A stretch of 64,000 bases of DNA from JBBILG01 sp037445085 (GCA_037445085.1 JBBILG010000001.1:34851-98850); one strand, 5' to 3'; shown: positions 17,575 to 26,228, numbered from the stretch's first letter. Numbers and translations: made by a program. The notes: a model not told the origin generated them from the sequence alone.

Positions 17575-18375
17575 TTGCGCACCGCCCGCCTCTACGTCTT
17601 GCTTGTTGTCGTATCCCCCCTGTTGCCCGCCAGCCACGGGGCGTGGGCGGCCGCCTCTGACCAATTCTGGCCGGTAATGAAGGAAAGCTTCTTTGCCGGC
17701 AAGGCCATAGAAGACGGCCCGTTCATCCGGATCGAGGCGCCGGCGCGCGCCGAGAGCGGCGCCCAGGTGCCCATGACCCTGACCATAGACAGGCCGCTGG
17801 ACGGGCCCGACGCCATCCGCAAGGTCTATGTGCTGGTCGACGCCAACCCGATCCAGCTGACGGCGATCTACCACTTCACGCCGCTGAGCGGCAACGCCCG
17901 GATCGAGACCCGCATCCGGCTCGAAACCGATTCCTACGTGCGCGCCATCGGCGAGACGGCGGACGGCCGGCTGTACATGTCCGCCGTGGAGGTGCGCGCG
18001 GCCGGCGGCTGCGGCGGGCCGCTGGAAGTGAACATGGCCGAGGTGCGCGCCAGTTCCGGCAAGATCCGCATGCACGTGGCCGAACCGGTGAAGAAGGGCG
18101 CAGTCAACACCACCACCTTCCACATCAAGCACCCCATGATGACCGGCCTGCAGCGCGATCTCTCCACCGGCGGCTACTGGCCGGCCTTTTTCATCAACAA
18201 GGCCACTTTCACCTACAACGGCAAGCCGGTGCTGGACGCCGATTTCGGCGTGGGCATCAGCGAGGATCCCTATCTGCGCTTCCATTTCGTGCCGGATGCC
18301 CCCGGCAAACTGGAAGTCAGGGCCGCCGACAACGAAGGCCGCCTGTTCGAACAGGCCGTGGAAGTCAAACTCTGA
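17575..18375 (+). CDS. Quinoprotein dehydrogenase-associated fused SoxYZ-like carrier
   Basis: SoxYZ normally is a two-chain periplasmic carrier whose SoxY subunit holds sulfur intermediates on the cysteine of a GGCGG arm. Here a SoxY-like domain (about residues 28-150) with GGCGG at 144-148 (C146) runs directly into a SoxZ-like immunoglobulin domain (about 150-266). This matches the fused family found with PQQ dehydrogenases (TIGR04557, from memory). I chose the TTG at 17575, which has AGGAG at a proper distance and gives a clean signal peptide (to about residue 26). An ATG at 17539 in the same frame is the alternative. True sulfur chemistry is unlikely, as no soxABCDX genes are nearby. Confidence 0.85.
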   Translation: MRTARLYVLLVVVSPLLPASHGAWAAASDQFWPVMKESFFAGKAIEDGPFIRIEAPARAESGAQVPMTLTIDRPLDGPDAIRKVYVLVDANPIQLTAIYHFTPLSGNARIETRIRLETDSYVRAIGETADGRLYMSAVEVRAAGGCGGPLEVNMAEVRASSGKIRMHVAEPVKKGAVNTTTFHIKHPMMTGLQRDLSTGGYWPAFFINKATFTYNGKPVLDADFGVGISEDPYLRFHFVPDAPGKLEVRAADNEGRLFEQAVEVKL

Positions 18376-18404
18376 TATCCCGCCGTCACGACCGACCAAT
18401 GCAA

Positions 18405-18430
18405 AAAGGGCGCGGCGGCGCCCTTTCTCG
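18405..18430. terminator. Terminator between the SoxYZ-like gene and cytochrome b561
   Basis: A 9-bp stem (AAAGGGCGC / GCGCCCTTT) with a GGCG loop lies 30 bases past the SoxYZ-like stop, followed by a short pyrimidine run. The flanking A run could let it also end the convergent b561 transcript. Confidence 0.75.
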
Positions 18431-18468
18431 TTCTGGCGGCGACTTGATCCGCGCCTGTTTGCGACCGG

Positions 18469-19074
18469 TCAGCGGCCGCGCAGCGACATGCGCGCCAGGA
18501 TGTCGTCCTTGTCGATGAACTTGTGCTTGACGGCCGCCAGCACGTGCACGACGATCAGCGCGATCATGGTGTAGGCCAACGTCTTGTGCACTGCCTTGAA
18601 CAGGTCGCGCAGCACTGGATCGTCCAGCCCCTCGTACAGCGGAATGCCGAACCAGAGCAGGCCGAACTGGCTGTACAGCGACATCAGCATGCCGCTGATC
18701 GGGATGGCCAGCATCAGCAGATAGAAGCCCTTGTGGGCGAGGTCGGCAGCGGTCTTTTCCCAGGGCTTCATGCTGTCAGGAAAGGCGGGCGCTGGGTGGG
18801 TGAGGCGCCAGTAGAGACGGAACAGCGCCAGCACGAACACGGTCACGCCCAGCGACTTGTGCAGATTGAAGTAAAAGGTGCGCGGCGTCATCGCCTCGGA
18901 AAACTGGACGGTGTAGATTCCCAGCTCGAACAGGTCGATGCTGTCCACCTTGGGCAGTTTTCTGGGAATGTCCGCCATGTACAGGCCCAGGGCAAGCATG
19001 GCGAAAATGAGCAGGCCCATCACCCCGTGCAGGATGACGGCCGTCTTGGTGTATCTGGCAACATGTCGTGTCAT
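18469..19074 (-). CDS. Cytochrome b561-type dihaem membrane protein
   Basis: The 201-residue protein has four membrane helices (about 12-33, 73-92, 115-133, 155-175) and histidines H16, H72, H114, H153 and H167 placed like the haem b ligands of bacterial b561 proteins. Such proteins move electrons between periplasmic carriers and the quinone pool. A loop of about 40 residues between helices 1 and 2 (containing KLPKVDSIDLFELG) is typical of the YodB/YceJ-like group. It is divergent from the metallo-hydrolase gene and convergent with the SoxYZ-like gene, suggesting a shared periplasmic redox role. The exact partner is unknown. Confidence 0.9.
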   Translation of the reverse strand: MTRHVARYTKTAVILHGVMGLLIFAMLALGLYMADIPRKLPKVDSIDLFELGIYTVQFSEAMTPRTFYFNLHKSLGVTVFVLALFRLYWRLTHPAPAFPDSMKPWEKTAADLAHKGFYLLMLAIPISGMLMSLYSQFGLLWFGIPLYEGLDDPVLRDLFKAVHKTLAYTMIALIVVHVLAAVKHKFIDKDDILARMSLRGR

Positions 19075-19275
19075 GAATCTCGCTTCCCTCGTCAGTTGGA
19101 TGTGCTGTTTTCGCGCGCACCAGGAATCACGGCGTCATGCTCCCGCCGCCCTGATCGGGCTTGCTGAAGATACGCGATATACGCGCCTGCCGGCGCGCGA
19201 CCATACCATCCGCACATGCTACGACCACGGCAGCAGGCTTCCGGGTTCAAGTTGCTGCATGCGCGGCGTGCAGAC

Positions 19276-19293
19276 GTTACACTACAGTGTAAC
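19276..19293. promoter_or_regulatory. Perfect 8-2-8 inverted repeat, probable operator
   Basis: GTTACACTACAGTGTAAC consists of two perfect 8-base arms around a two-base centre. It ends 23 bases before the metallo-hydrolase ATG, where it would overlap the promoter or transcription start. This size and symmetry suit a TetR-, MarR- or GntR-type dimeric repressor. No such regulator gene is adjacent, so the protein is unknown. Confidence 0.55.
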
Positions 19294-19316
19294 AGCCTAA
19301 CCGAGGATGACCATCC

Positions 19317-20234
19317 ATGCTACTGCACCATTGTCTGATGCTGCTGACCGGCATCGCGGCGGCCGGCATCGGCCACGCCGCGGCGCTGCCCGTGCAGCAG
19401 GTGGCACCCGGAGTCCATGTGCACCACGGCGCTCACGAGGATATCGACGCCGGCTACAGCGGCGACATCAGCAATATCGGCTTCATCGTCGGCAACAAGG
19501 GGGTTGCGGTCATCGACAGCGGCGGCTCGCTCAAGGTCGGCCAGCGACTGCGCGCGGCGGTGCGTGAGGTCACCGACCTGCCCATCCTCTACGTCATCAA
19601 CACCCATGTCCACCCCGACCACGTGTTCGGCAACGCCGCCTTCCTCGAAGATCGGCCGCAATTCGTCGGCCACCACAAACTCGCCGCCGCCATGGCGCAG
19701 CGCGAGGAAGCCTACCTGCGCGGCCAGGAGCGCTGGCTGGGAGCCGAGGGTGCCGGCAGCACCCTGGTCCCGCCCACGCTGGCAGTACAGGACAGCCTAA
19801 CCCTGGACCTGGGTGAGCGCACGCTGCTGCTCACCGCCTACCCGGTCGCGCACAGCAGTACCGACCTCACCGTGCTCGACCATGCCACTGCCACCTTGTG
19901 GAGCGGCGACCTGCTGTTCATCGAACGCACGCCGTCCGTCGACGGCGACATCAAGGGCTGGCTGCAGGTGATGGAGCAACTGCGCGAGGTGCCGGCCAGG
20001 ATCGTGATTCCCGGCCACGGCCCGGTGACGCACGAACCACGACTGGCGTTGGACAACCAGAAACGCTACCTGAGCATATTGCTGGAAGATGTCCGCAGCG
20101 CCATCCGCGAGGGGCGCGGCCTGGCACAGGCCATGGACAGCGCAGCCCGGTCGGAGCGCGAGCACTGGGTGCTGTTCGACACCGTCAACCGCCGTAATGT
20201 CAATCTCGTGTACCCGGCGCTGGAATGGGAGTAG
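19317..20234 (+). CDS. Periplasmic MBL-fold zinc hydrolase of the quinoprotein relay (SoxH-like) type
   Basis: The 305-residue protein has a signal peptide (about 1-22) and the metallo-beta-lactamase zinc motif H97-x-H99-x-D101-H102 (THVHPDH). Further metal-ligand positions occur at AYPVAHSSTD, SGDLLF and PGHGPV. It resembles SoxH-like zinc hydrolases that accompany PQQ dehydrogenases (quinoprotein relay system metallohydrolase 1, TIGR04558, from memory). The ATG at 19317 has GAGGA upstream. Its neighbours, the fused SoxYZ carrier and cytochrome b561, support that role. The substrate is unknown; thiol-ester or persulfide hydrolysis is a family-level guess. Confidence 0.83.
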   Translation: MLLHHCLMLLTGIAAAGIGHAAALPVQQVAPGVHVHHGAHEDIDAGYSGDISNIGFIVGNKGVAVIDSGGSLKVGQRLRAAVREVTDLPILYVINTHVHPDHVFGNAAFLEDRPQFVGHHKLAAAMAQREEAYLRGQERWLGAEGAGSTLVPPTLAVQDSLTLDLGERTLLLTAYPVAHSSTDLTVLDHATATLWSGDLLFIERTPSVDGDIKGWLQVMEQLREVPARIVIPGHGPVTHEPRLALDNQKRYLSILLEDVRSAIREGRGLAQAMDSAARSEREHWVLFDTVNRRNVNLVYPALEWE

Positions 20235-20251
20235 CCGCCGCCCCTGCAAAC

Positions 20252-20280
20252 CTGCCCAGCCGCCCGCCTGCTGCTATAAT
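20252..20280 (+). promoter_or_regulatory. Probable promoter of tonB-histidine kinase pair
   Basis: A perfect -10 TATAAT (20275-20280) is preceded at 17 bases by a weak -35, CTGCCC (20252-20257). The tonB ATG is 55 bases downstream. Confidence 0.45.
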
Positions 20281-20335
20281 CGGCGGTTTGTATCGATAAT
20301 CGTTCACGCGACTGGCGGCAAGCCTCACACAATTC

Positions 20336-21106
20336 ATGACCGGCGCAGATCAATCCCGGCTCCTGCGGGAGCATAGCCTGGCATTGGCCATGGCCGCATC
20401 GCTCGCCCTGCACGCGCTGGCCTCGCTGGTGGCAGATCCTTTCCGGCTGGCGACGGAAAAACTGATTCCGCCCATCGAGGTGCGCCTGATGCAGGAGCCG
20501 GAGCCCGGGCCGCCCCCGCCGCCTCCGGAGCCGCCGCAGCCCCCCAAACCGGAACCGCCCAGGCCCAGGTCGCCGGTCGAACCGCCCAAACCCTTGCCGC
20601 AACCGCCCGTGCCGCCGGTCGAGCCGGTAAGGACGGAGCCGGAACTCGCGCCCGCAGCACCGGTGCAGGCGCTGCCGCCGGTCGAGCAGCCGGACGCGCC
20701 TCCGGTGACGCCGCTGCCGGTGATGACCGCTGCGCCCCAAGTGGATATCCCGCCGGCCTACACGGTGCCACCTCCGCCACCCCCGCCGCCCGGCCCCAGC
20801 CCGCAACAGATCAATGTGGCGCGCGGCAATTACGGCGAACTGCTAGCGCGGGCTTTCGCCAAGCACAGGCAATACCCGCGGCTGGCGCAGATACGCGGCT
20901 GGCAGGGTACCGCCCGCGTGCGTCTGGAAATCGGCGCGGACGGCAGGGTGATCGCCACCAGCGTCGAGGAATCCAGCGGCCATGACATCCTCGACCGTCA
21001 GGCGCTGGAAATGGTGAGGAAGGCCATGCCCCTGCCGCAGCCGCCGGAAGAGTTGCGCAACCAGGCTTTCACCGTGATCGTGCCCATCACCTTCCGCCTT
21101 GAATAG
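20336..21106 (+). CDS. tonB: Energy transducer TonB
   Basis: TonB transmits the proton-motive force from the inner membrane to outer-membrane receptors. The 256-residue protein has one N-terminal membrane helix (about 12-33) and a Pro/Glu/Lys-rich spacer (about 52-165) that spans the periplasm. The C-terminal domain (about 170-256) has the RxxxYPxxA-like KHRQYPRLAQIRGWQGTARV, and the chain ends ITFRLE. exbB and exbD are not adjacent; the tolQ/tolR pair at 40 kb belongs to the Tol system. The histidine kinase start overlaps its last codons. It could serve the receptor at 12-14 kb. Confidence 0.9.
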   Translation: MTGADQSRLLREHSLALAMAASLALHALASLVADPFRLATEKLIPPIEVRLMQEPEPGPPPPPPEPPQPPKPEPPRPRSPVEPPKPLPQPPVPPVEPVRTEPELAPAAPVQALPPVEQPDAPPVTPLPVMTAAPQVDIPPAYTVPPPPPPPPGPSPQQINVARGNYGELLARAFAKHRQYPRLAQIRGWQGTARVRLEIGADGRVIATSVEESSGHDILDRQALEMVRKAMPLPQPPEELRNQAFTVIVPITFRLE

Positions 21107-22553
21107 CACCCGCCCCCAGCCGCTCAAGCGCCTGCTGCTCGTGCACGAGCTGATCTTCGTGCTGCTGGTGGCACTGGCCGGCGCCGCCGGCTGGGCCAGC
21201 ATCCACCAATGGCAGGACGCCTCGGCGGAATCGCAGCGCATCAACACCCTGATCCAGGATGTGCAGCAGACGCGCGGCGATCTCTACCGGCAAATGAAGG
21301 AACTGTTCGACGCCATCTTCCTGCATGATCCGATGGCGCTCGAGGAATACACCAATTTCTCGCGCAGGGCCGAACAGCAGTTTTCCCGGCTGCGCACCCA
21401 CGCGGTCGACGCAGAAGAGCTGCGGGCCATCGACGAGCTGCAGGCGAGCTACCAGGATTTCCTCAACGCCACCCGCCTGGTGCTGGAGCCGCCCAAGCGG
21501 CTGACCCGGCAGCAGTTGCGCAAGACCCTGGACGTCGACATGGAAACCGGCGTGCTCAGCCGCTACGAAGCCGCCGCAGCGCAGACCGAAGCACTGCTCG
21601 CCGCCAAGCGGGAGCAGATGCGCGCACAACTGCAACAGTCCAAGATGACCGCCCTGAAGCTGTTTCTGATCCCGGTGGGACTGGCCGCCGCGCTGCTGTT
21701 CTTCTCGCACTTCTTCCTGCAGCGCGCCATCGTGCGCCCCATCGACGACGTGCTGCATGCCACCACGGAAATCAGCGCCGGCCGCCTGGAATACAAGGTG
21801 CCGCAGGCGGGAACGGCGGAGCTCAGCGAACTGGCAGCAGCCATCAACCGCATGGCAGGGGCGCTCAAATACAGCCAGGAGGCGCTGGCGCGCAGCCAGA
21901 AGCAGGCCGCGCAGGGGGCGCTGGTGCCCATGCTGGCACACAACATCCGCAATCCGCTGGCCAGCATCCGCGCCATCGCCCAAGTGGCCGACGATCCGCG
22001 CATGGAACCGGAAACCCGCGAGGCGCTGCGCGATATCATCGGCACCGTGGACCGCCTGGAGCGCTGGACCGGCTCCCTGCTCGCCTACCTGCTGCCCATG
22101 CAGCCACATCTGGCCCAGACCACCCTGCAGTCCGTGCTCAGCGGCGCGCTCGCGCCATTGCAGACGCGCCTGCGCGAAAAATCCATCCCCCTGGAACTGC
22201 CGCCGACGACACCGCCGATCCCGCTCAGAACCGACGGCAGCCTGCTGGAGCAGGCGCTCTACAACCTGCTGCTCAACGCCATCGACGCCTCGCCGCCGCA
22301 CACCGGCCTGCGCATCACCCTGACCGTCGGCGAGGAGACCCTGCAACTGGGCATCATCGACCAGGGCCCCGGCATGCCGTTCACGCCCGGCCCCGGCGAT
22401 CTCAGCCCAGGCCCCTCCACCAAACGTTTCGGCACCGGCCTGGGCATTCCCTTCGCCTACAAGGTATGCGAGGCGCTGGGCTACCGGCTGGATTTCTCGC
22501 CCGCCGCCACGGGCGGCACCTGCGTCACCCTCACCCTGCCGCGCGCTGCGTGA
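21099..22553 (+). CDS. Membrane sensor histidine kinase
   Basis: The 484-residue kinase has two membrane helices (about 13-34 and 186-208) bounding a helical periplasmic sensor of about 150 residues. A HAMP linker (about 205-258) follows. The H-box has the phospho-acceptor H281 (MLAHNIRNPLASIR). The ATPase domain has N-box N393 (LLLNAID), DQGPGMPF (421-428) and FGTGLGI (444-450). The start is a TTG that overlaps the tonB stop by eight bases, so it is coupled to tonB. No response-regulator gene is in the neighbourhood, so the partner must be encoded elsewhere. The signal is unknown. Confidence 0.9.
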   Translation: MNSTRPQPLKRLLLVHELIFVLLVALAGAAGWASIHQWQDASAESQRINTLIQDVQQTRGDLYRQMKELFDAIFLHDPMALEEYTNFSRRAEQQFSRLRTHAVDAEELRAIDELQASYQDFLNATRLVLEPPKRLTRQQLRKTLDVDMETGVLSRYEAAAAQTEALLAAKREQMRAQLQQSKMTALKLFLIPVGLAAALLFFSHFFLQRAIVRPIDDVLHATTEISAGRLEYKVPQAGTAELSELAAAINRMAGALKYSQEALARSQKQAAQGALVPMLAHNIRNPLASIRAIAQVADDPRMEPETREALRDIIGTVDRLERWTGSLLAYLLPMQPHLAQTTLQSVLSGALAPLQTRLREKSIPLELPPTTPPIPLRTDGSLLEQALYNLLLNAIDASPPHTGLRITLTVGEETLQLGIIDQGPGMPFTPGPGDLSPGPSTKRFGTGLGIPFAYKVCEALGYRLDFSPAATGGTCVTLTLPRAA

Positions 22554-23109
22554 CCAGCGGCCACGCCTGGATCACCCGATAGCGGCTGCCGACCGGCGTC
22601 GCCTCCGAGGCGGCCAGCACGAAATGCCGCGCGCGCCACTGCAACGGGGGGAAATCCCGCGACGGTGCCGGTCGTTCCACCCCGCGCAGCAGGGTCACGT
22701 GCGACGCGAAGGGTCTGCGGTCGAAATCGAAGCCGGCCGCCGCCACCGACTGCCGCAGCGCTTCCACCAGCGCATCCAGTGCCGGCACGGTATCGGCCGG
22801 CGCGGCAAAGCCGATGCGGTTGTGCTCCCAGGTAGCCAGCCGCTGCAGCGCAAAATCGAATGCCGGGGCCCGTACCGCAGCGACCGCGCGACACAGGGCG
22901 GGCAGTCTGCCGCCATCGACCGACCCCAGAAACAGCAGCGTCATGTGCAGCCCGTCGCCGCGCATCGCCCTGCCGCCGCAAACCGACTGCTGCTGTCGGC
23001 CCAGCCGATGGAGCGCATGCTGCAGGGCGCGCTCGGGCCACAGCGCGAAAAACAGCCGCAGCCGCCGGCTCGCATCCTCTTCCGTCATCTTGCCCTCCGC
23101 TCTTGCCAT
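22531..23109 (-). CDS. thpR: RNA 2',3'-cyclic phosphodiesterase (2H family)
   Basis: This small cytoplasmic enzyme hydrolyses 2',3'-cyclic phosphate RNA ends (it was first described as a 2'-5' RNA ligase). The 192-residue product has both HxT motifs of the 2H superfamily, HMTL (residues 55-58) and HVTL (137-140), at the right spacing. A second ATG at codon 8 may be the true start. Its 3' end overlaps the convergent histidine kinase gene by 23 bases. Confidence 0.92.
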   Translation of the reverse strand: MARAEGKMTEEDASRRLRLFFALWPERALQHALHRLGRQQQSVCGGRAMRGDGLHMTLLFLGSVDGGRLPALCRAVAAVRAPAFDFALQRLATWEHNRIGFAAPADTVPALDALVEALRQSVAAAGFDFDRRPFASHVTLLRGVERPAPSRDFPPLQWRARHFVLAASEATPVGSRYRVIQAWPLVTQRAAG

Positions 23110-23160
23110 GCTGTGCTTTTTTCACAACAATGGCGCCGTATCCGCGCTACACTCTCACCC

Positions 23161-23616
23161 ATGCCGCAGCATGCCATCGCCGATTTCGAACTACCCGCCA
23201 CCGGAGGCCGCGGCTTCCGGTTTTCCGATCCCAGGGGCGGGCGCCTGGTTCTCTACTTCTACCCCAAGGACGCCACGCCGGGCTGCACTGCGCAAGGCCA
23301 GGACTTCCGCGACCTCTACCCCGCGTTCCGGGAGGCCTGCGCCGAAATATACGGCATTTCGCGCGACAGCCTGCAATCGCACGAAAATTTCAAGGCGAAG
23401 CACGGCTTCCCCTTCGAACTGCTGTCCGACCCCCAGGAAGTCGCCTGCGGGCTGTTCGGCGTCATCAGGATGAAGAACCTGTATGGCAAACAGGTGCGCG
23501 GCGTCGAGCGCAGCACCTTCGTGTTCGACGCCGCAGGCAGGCTGCGCCGCGAATGGCGCGGCGTCAAAGTGCACGGCCATGCCCAGGAAGTGCTCGATTT
23601 CGTCCGCACCCTCTAG
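23161..23616 (+). CDS. bcp: Bcp-type peroxiredoxin with a single motif cysteine
   Basis: The 151-residue thioredoxin-fold protein reduces peroxides with the peroxidatic cysteine in DATPGCTAQGQDF. E. coli Bcp has a second, resolving cysteine five residues later; that position is not cysteine here, so the enzyme probably works as a 1-Cys or alternative-resolving form. A further cysteine in EVACGLFG might substitute. The start ATG gives the family-typical N-terminus (FELPATGG). It lies 51 bases from the divergent thpR gene, 21 bases before the PhoH gene, and probably shares its transcript. Confidence 0.88.
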   Translation: MPQHAIADFELPATGGRGFRFSDPRGGRLVLYFYPKDATPGCTAQGQDFRDLYPAFREACAEIYGISRDSLQSHENFKAKHGFPFELLSDPQEVACGLFGVIRMKNLYGKQVRGVERSTFVFDAAGRLRREWRGVKVHGHAQEVLDFVRTL

Positions 23617-23637
23617 CCCCAGGAAAACCTTACCGGC

Positions 23638-25032
23638 ATGGCCAAAAAAAACAGTCCCGCCAAGCTCTTCGTGCTGGATACCAACGTCCTCATGCACGAC
23701 CCCTCCAGCCTGTTCCGCTTCGAGGAGCACAATGTCTACCTGCCCATGGTGACGCTGGAGGAGCTCGACAACAACAAGAAAGGCATGACCGAAGTGGCGC
23801 GCAATGCACGCCAGGCCAGCCGCTTCATCGACGAGATCATCGGCCCCAGGCCGTGCGAGCTGCAGGAAGGCTGCCCGCTCGGCGTCAATGGCAACCGCCA
23901 GGCCGGCGGCCGGCTGTTCCTGCAGACCACGGCGGTCACGGCGGAACTGCCCATGCTGGCCGGCAGCAAGGCCGACAACCAGATCCTGGCGGTGGTACGC
24001 CACCTGCAGCAGCAGCAGCCGCAGCGCCAGGTGATCCTGGTCAGCAAGGACATCAACATCCGCATCAAGGCGCGCGCCATGGGCGTGGCCGCCGAGGACT
24101 ATTTCAACGACAAGGTGCTGGAAGACACCGACCTGCTCTACACCGGCATGAAAGAGCTGCCGGCGGATTTCTGGGAAAGCCACAGCAAGGACATGAAATC
24201 CTGGCAGGAATCCGGGCGCATGTATTACCGCGTCACCGGCCCCTTGTGCAAGGGCCTGCTGGTCAACCAGTTCGTCTATCGGGAACATGACCGCCCGTTC
24301 CATGCCATCGTGCGCCAGGTGGAAGGCAGCAGCGCCGTGCTCGAAGTGCTCAAGGATCATGCCCAGCCCAAGAACAGCGTATGGGGCATTACCGCGCGCA
24401 ACCGGGAGCAGAATTTCGCCATCAACCTGCTGCTGGATCCGGAAATCGATTTCATCACCCTGCTGGGGCAGGCCGGCACCGGCAAAACCTTGCTGACCCT
24501 GGCCGCCGCCCTGACGCAGACGCTGGACAGAAAAATCTACAGCGAAATCATCATGACCCGCGTCACCGTCCCGGTGGGCGAGGACATCGGCTTTTTGCCC
24601 GGCACCGAGGAGGAAAAGATGACGCCGTGGATGGGCGCCCTGGAAGACAACCTCGACGTGCTCAACCAGTCCGACGAGGAAGCCGGCGAATGGGGCCGCG
24701 CCGCCACGCAGGATCTCATCCGCACCCGCATCAAGGTGAAATCGCTCAATTTCATGCGCGGCCGCACCTTCCTGCACAAGTTCCTTATCATCGACGAGGC
24801 ACAGAACCTCACGCCCAAGCAGATGAAAACCCTGATCACGCGGGCCGGCCCCGGCACCAAGGTGGTGTGCCTGGGCAACATCGCGCAGATCGACACGCCC
24901 TACCTCACCGAAGGCAGCTCCGGCCTCACCTATGTAGTCGACCGTTTCAAGGGCTGGCCGCACAACGGGCATGTCACGCTGATGCGCGGAGAACGCTCGC
25001 GGCTGGCCGATTTCGCAACCGAGGTGCTGTAA
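23638..25032 (+). CDS. PIN-PhoH fusion ATPase (PhoH2-like)
   Basis: The 464-residue protein joins an N-terminal PIN ribonuclease domain (about 8-150) with acidic residues in VLDTNVLMHD and LEELDNNKKG to a PhoH ATPase/helicase domain (about 250-460). The latter has Walker A GQAGTGKT (277-284) and Walker B LIIDEAQN. This architecture matches PhoH2, reported in mycobacteria as an RNA helicase/ribonuclease. Here it stands without an upstream antitoxin-like gene. It is long and complete. An RNA-processing role is inferred from the family. Confidence 0.92.
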   Translation: MAKKNSPAKLFVLDTNVLMHDPSSLFRFEEHNVYLPMVTLEELDNNKKGMTEVARNARQASRFIDEIIGPRPCELQEGCPLGVNGNRQAGGRLFLQTTAVTAELPMLAGSKADNQILAVVRHLQQQQPQRQVILVSKDINIRIKARAMGVAAEDYFNDKVLEDTDLLYTGMKELPADFWESHSKDMKSWQESGRMYYRVTGPLCKGLLVNQFVYREHDRPFHAIVRQVEGSSAVLEVLKDHAQPKNSVWGITARNREQNFAINLLLDPEIDFITLLGQAGTGKTLLTLAAALTQTLDRKIYSEIIMTRVTVPVGEDIGFLPGTEEEKMTPWMGALEDNLDVLNQSDEEAGEWGRAATQDLIRTRIKVKSLNFMRGRTFLHKFLIIDEAQNLTPKQMKTLITRAGPGTKVVCLGNIAQIDTPYLTEGSSGLTYVVDRFKGWPHNGHVTLMRGERSRLADFATEVL

Positions 25033-25052
25033 GCCGATCTGGCACCTCCTGC

Positions 25053-26228
25053 ATGAACCGCGGGTTCTACATCATCCTGGCGGCGCAGTTCCTGTCGGCG
25101 CTGGCCGACAACGCCCTGCTGTTTGCCGCCATCGCCCTGCTGGCTGCACTCAGCGCACCAGACTGGCACACGCCGCTGCTGCAGCAGTTCTTCGTGTTTT
25201 CCTACATCGTGCTGGCGCCCTTCGTCGGTCCGTTTGCCGACGCTTTCCCCAAGGGCCGTGTCATGTTCATCGCCAACACCATCAAGTTCGGCGGCTGTCT
25301 GGGCATGCTGCTCGGCATGCCGCCGCTGCATGCCTACGGCATCGTCGGCATCGGCGCCGCAGCCTACTCGCCCGCCAAGTACGGCATCCTCACCGAATAC
25401 CTGCCGCCGCGCCTGCTGGTGCTCGCCAACGGCTGGATGGAAGGCTCCACCGTACTCGCCATCATCCTGGGCGCCATCCTGGGCGGCCTGCTGGCAAGCC
25501 AGGATCCCCGTCTGGCCATGCAGGCCATCGCCGGGCTCTATGTCGCGGCGGCGCTGTGCAATCTCTACATCCCCCGCGTGCCGCGCGACCATCGCCTGCC
25601 CAGCGGAAGCCCGCTCCATATCCTGCACGATTTCTGGCATTCCTTCACCACCCTGTGGCGCGATCCGCAGGGCCAGATATCGCTGGCCGTCACCACCTTG
25701 TTCTGGGGAGCCGGCGCCACCCTGCGCCTGGTGATCATCGCCTGGTCCGCCGCGGTGCTGGGCTTCGGCCTCGATCATGCCACCCAGTTGACGGCCATCG
25801 TGGCGCTGGGCATCGCGGTGGGTTCGGTGTTCGCCGCGCGTTATGTCCGCCTGGAGGAATCGGTGAACGTGTTGCCGGCCGGCATCGCCATGGGCCTTTT
25901 GGTCATCGCCATGGCACTCATCACCGACTGGCGCCAGGCCGCCGTCATCCTCTTCGCCATCGGCGTGCTCGGAGGCTACTTCGTGGTGCCGCTCAATGCC
26001 CTGCTGCAGCACCGCGGCCACATCCTGATCGGTGCCGGACATTCCATCGCCGTGCAGAACTTCAACGAGAACATCGGCATCCTGCTGCTGCTGGGCGTCT
26101 ACGCGCTGATGGTCAGGCATGAGCTGTCCATCAATGCCGTGGCGGTCATTTTCGGCGCATTCGTTGCCCTCGTGATGACGGCCATCACGCACGCCCATCG
26201 CCGCCGCACGGCCGGCCGCCAGCCTTGA
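25053..26228 (+). CDS. lplT: Lysophospholipid transporter LplT (MFS)
   Basis: The 391-residue major facilitator protein has about twelve membrane helices. It carries LplT hallmarks such as FLSALADNALLFAA near the N-terminus and AAYSPAKYGILTEYLPP in the middle. It flips lysophospholipids inward for re-acylation. In enterobacteria the acyltransferase gene aas is adjacent; none is seen here. The ATG at 25053 follows the PhoH gene by 20 bases. It converges with ndh. Confidence 0.9.
   Translation: MNRGFYIILAAQFLSALADNALLFAAIALLAALSAPDWHTPLLQQFFVFSYIVLAPFVGPFADAFPKGRVMFIANTIKFGGCLGMLLGMPPLHAYGIVGIGAAAYSPAKYGILTEYLPPRLLVLANGWMEGSTVLAIILGAILGGLLASQDPRLAMQAIAGLYVAAALCNLYIPRVPRDHRLPSGSPLHILHDFWHSFTTLWRDPQGQISLAVTTLFWGAGATLRLVIIAWSAAVLGFGLDHATQLTAIVALGIAVGSVFAARYVRLEESVNVLPAGIAMGLLVIAMALITDWRQAAVILFAIGVLGGYFVVPLNALLQHRGHILIGAGHSIAVQNFNENIGILLLLGVYALMVRHELSINAVAVIFGAFVALVMTAITHAHRRRTAGRQP

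Noticed and set aside
15316..18399. Very long open frame on the minus strand opposite flhB-flhA
   Set aside because: The translation is low-complexity (His, Gln, Gly, Ala rich) with no family features, while the plus strand has well-conserved flhB, flhA and the SoxYZ-like gene. It is a GC-rich shadow frame.
20490..20830. Repeats or CRISPR-like pattern in tonB and tolA (also 41550-41760)
   Set aside because: The repetition is CCG/CCC-rich coding for Pro/Glu/Lys spacers of TonB and TolA, without uniform repeat-spacer spacing.
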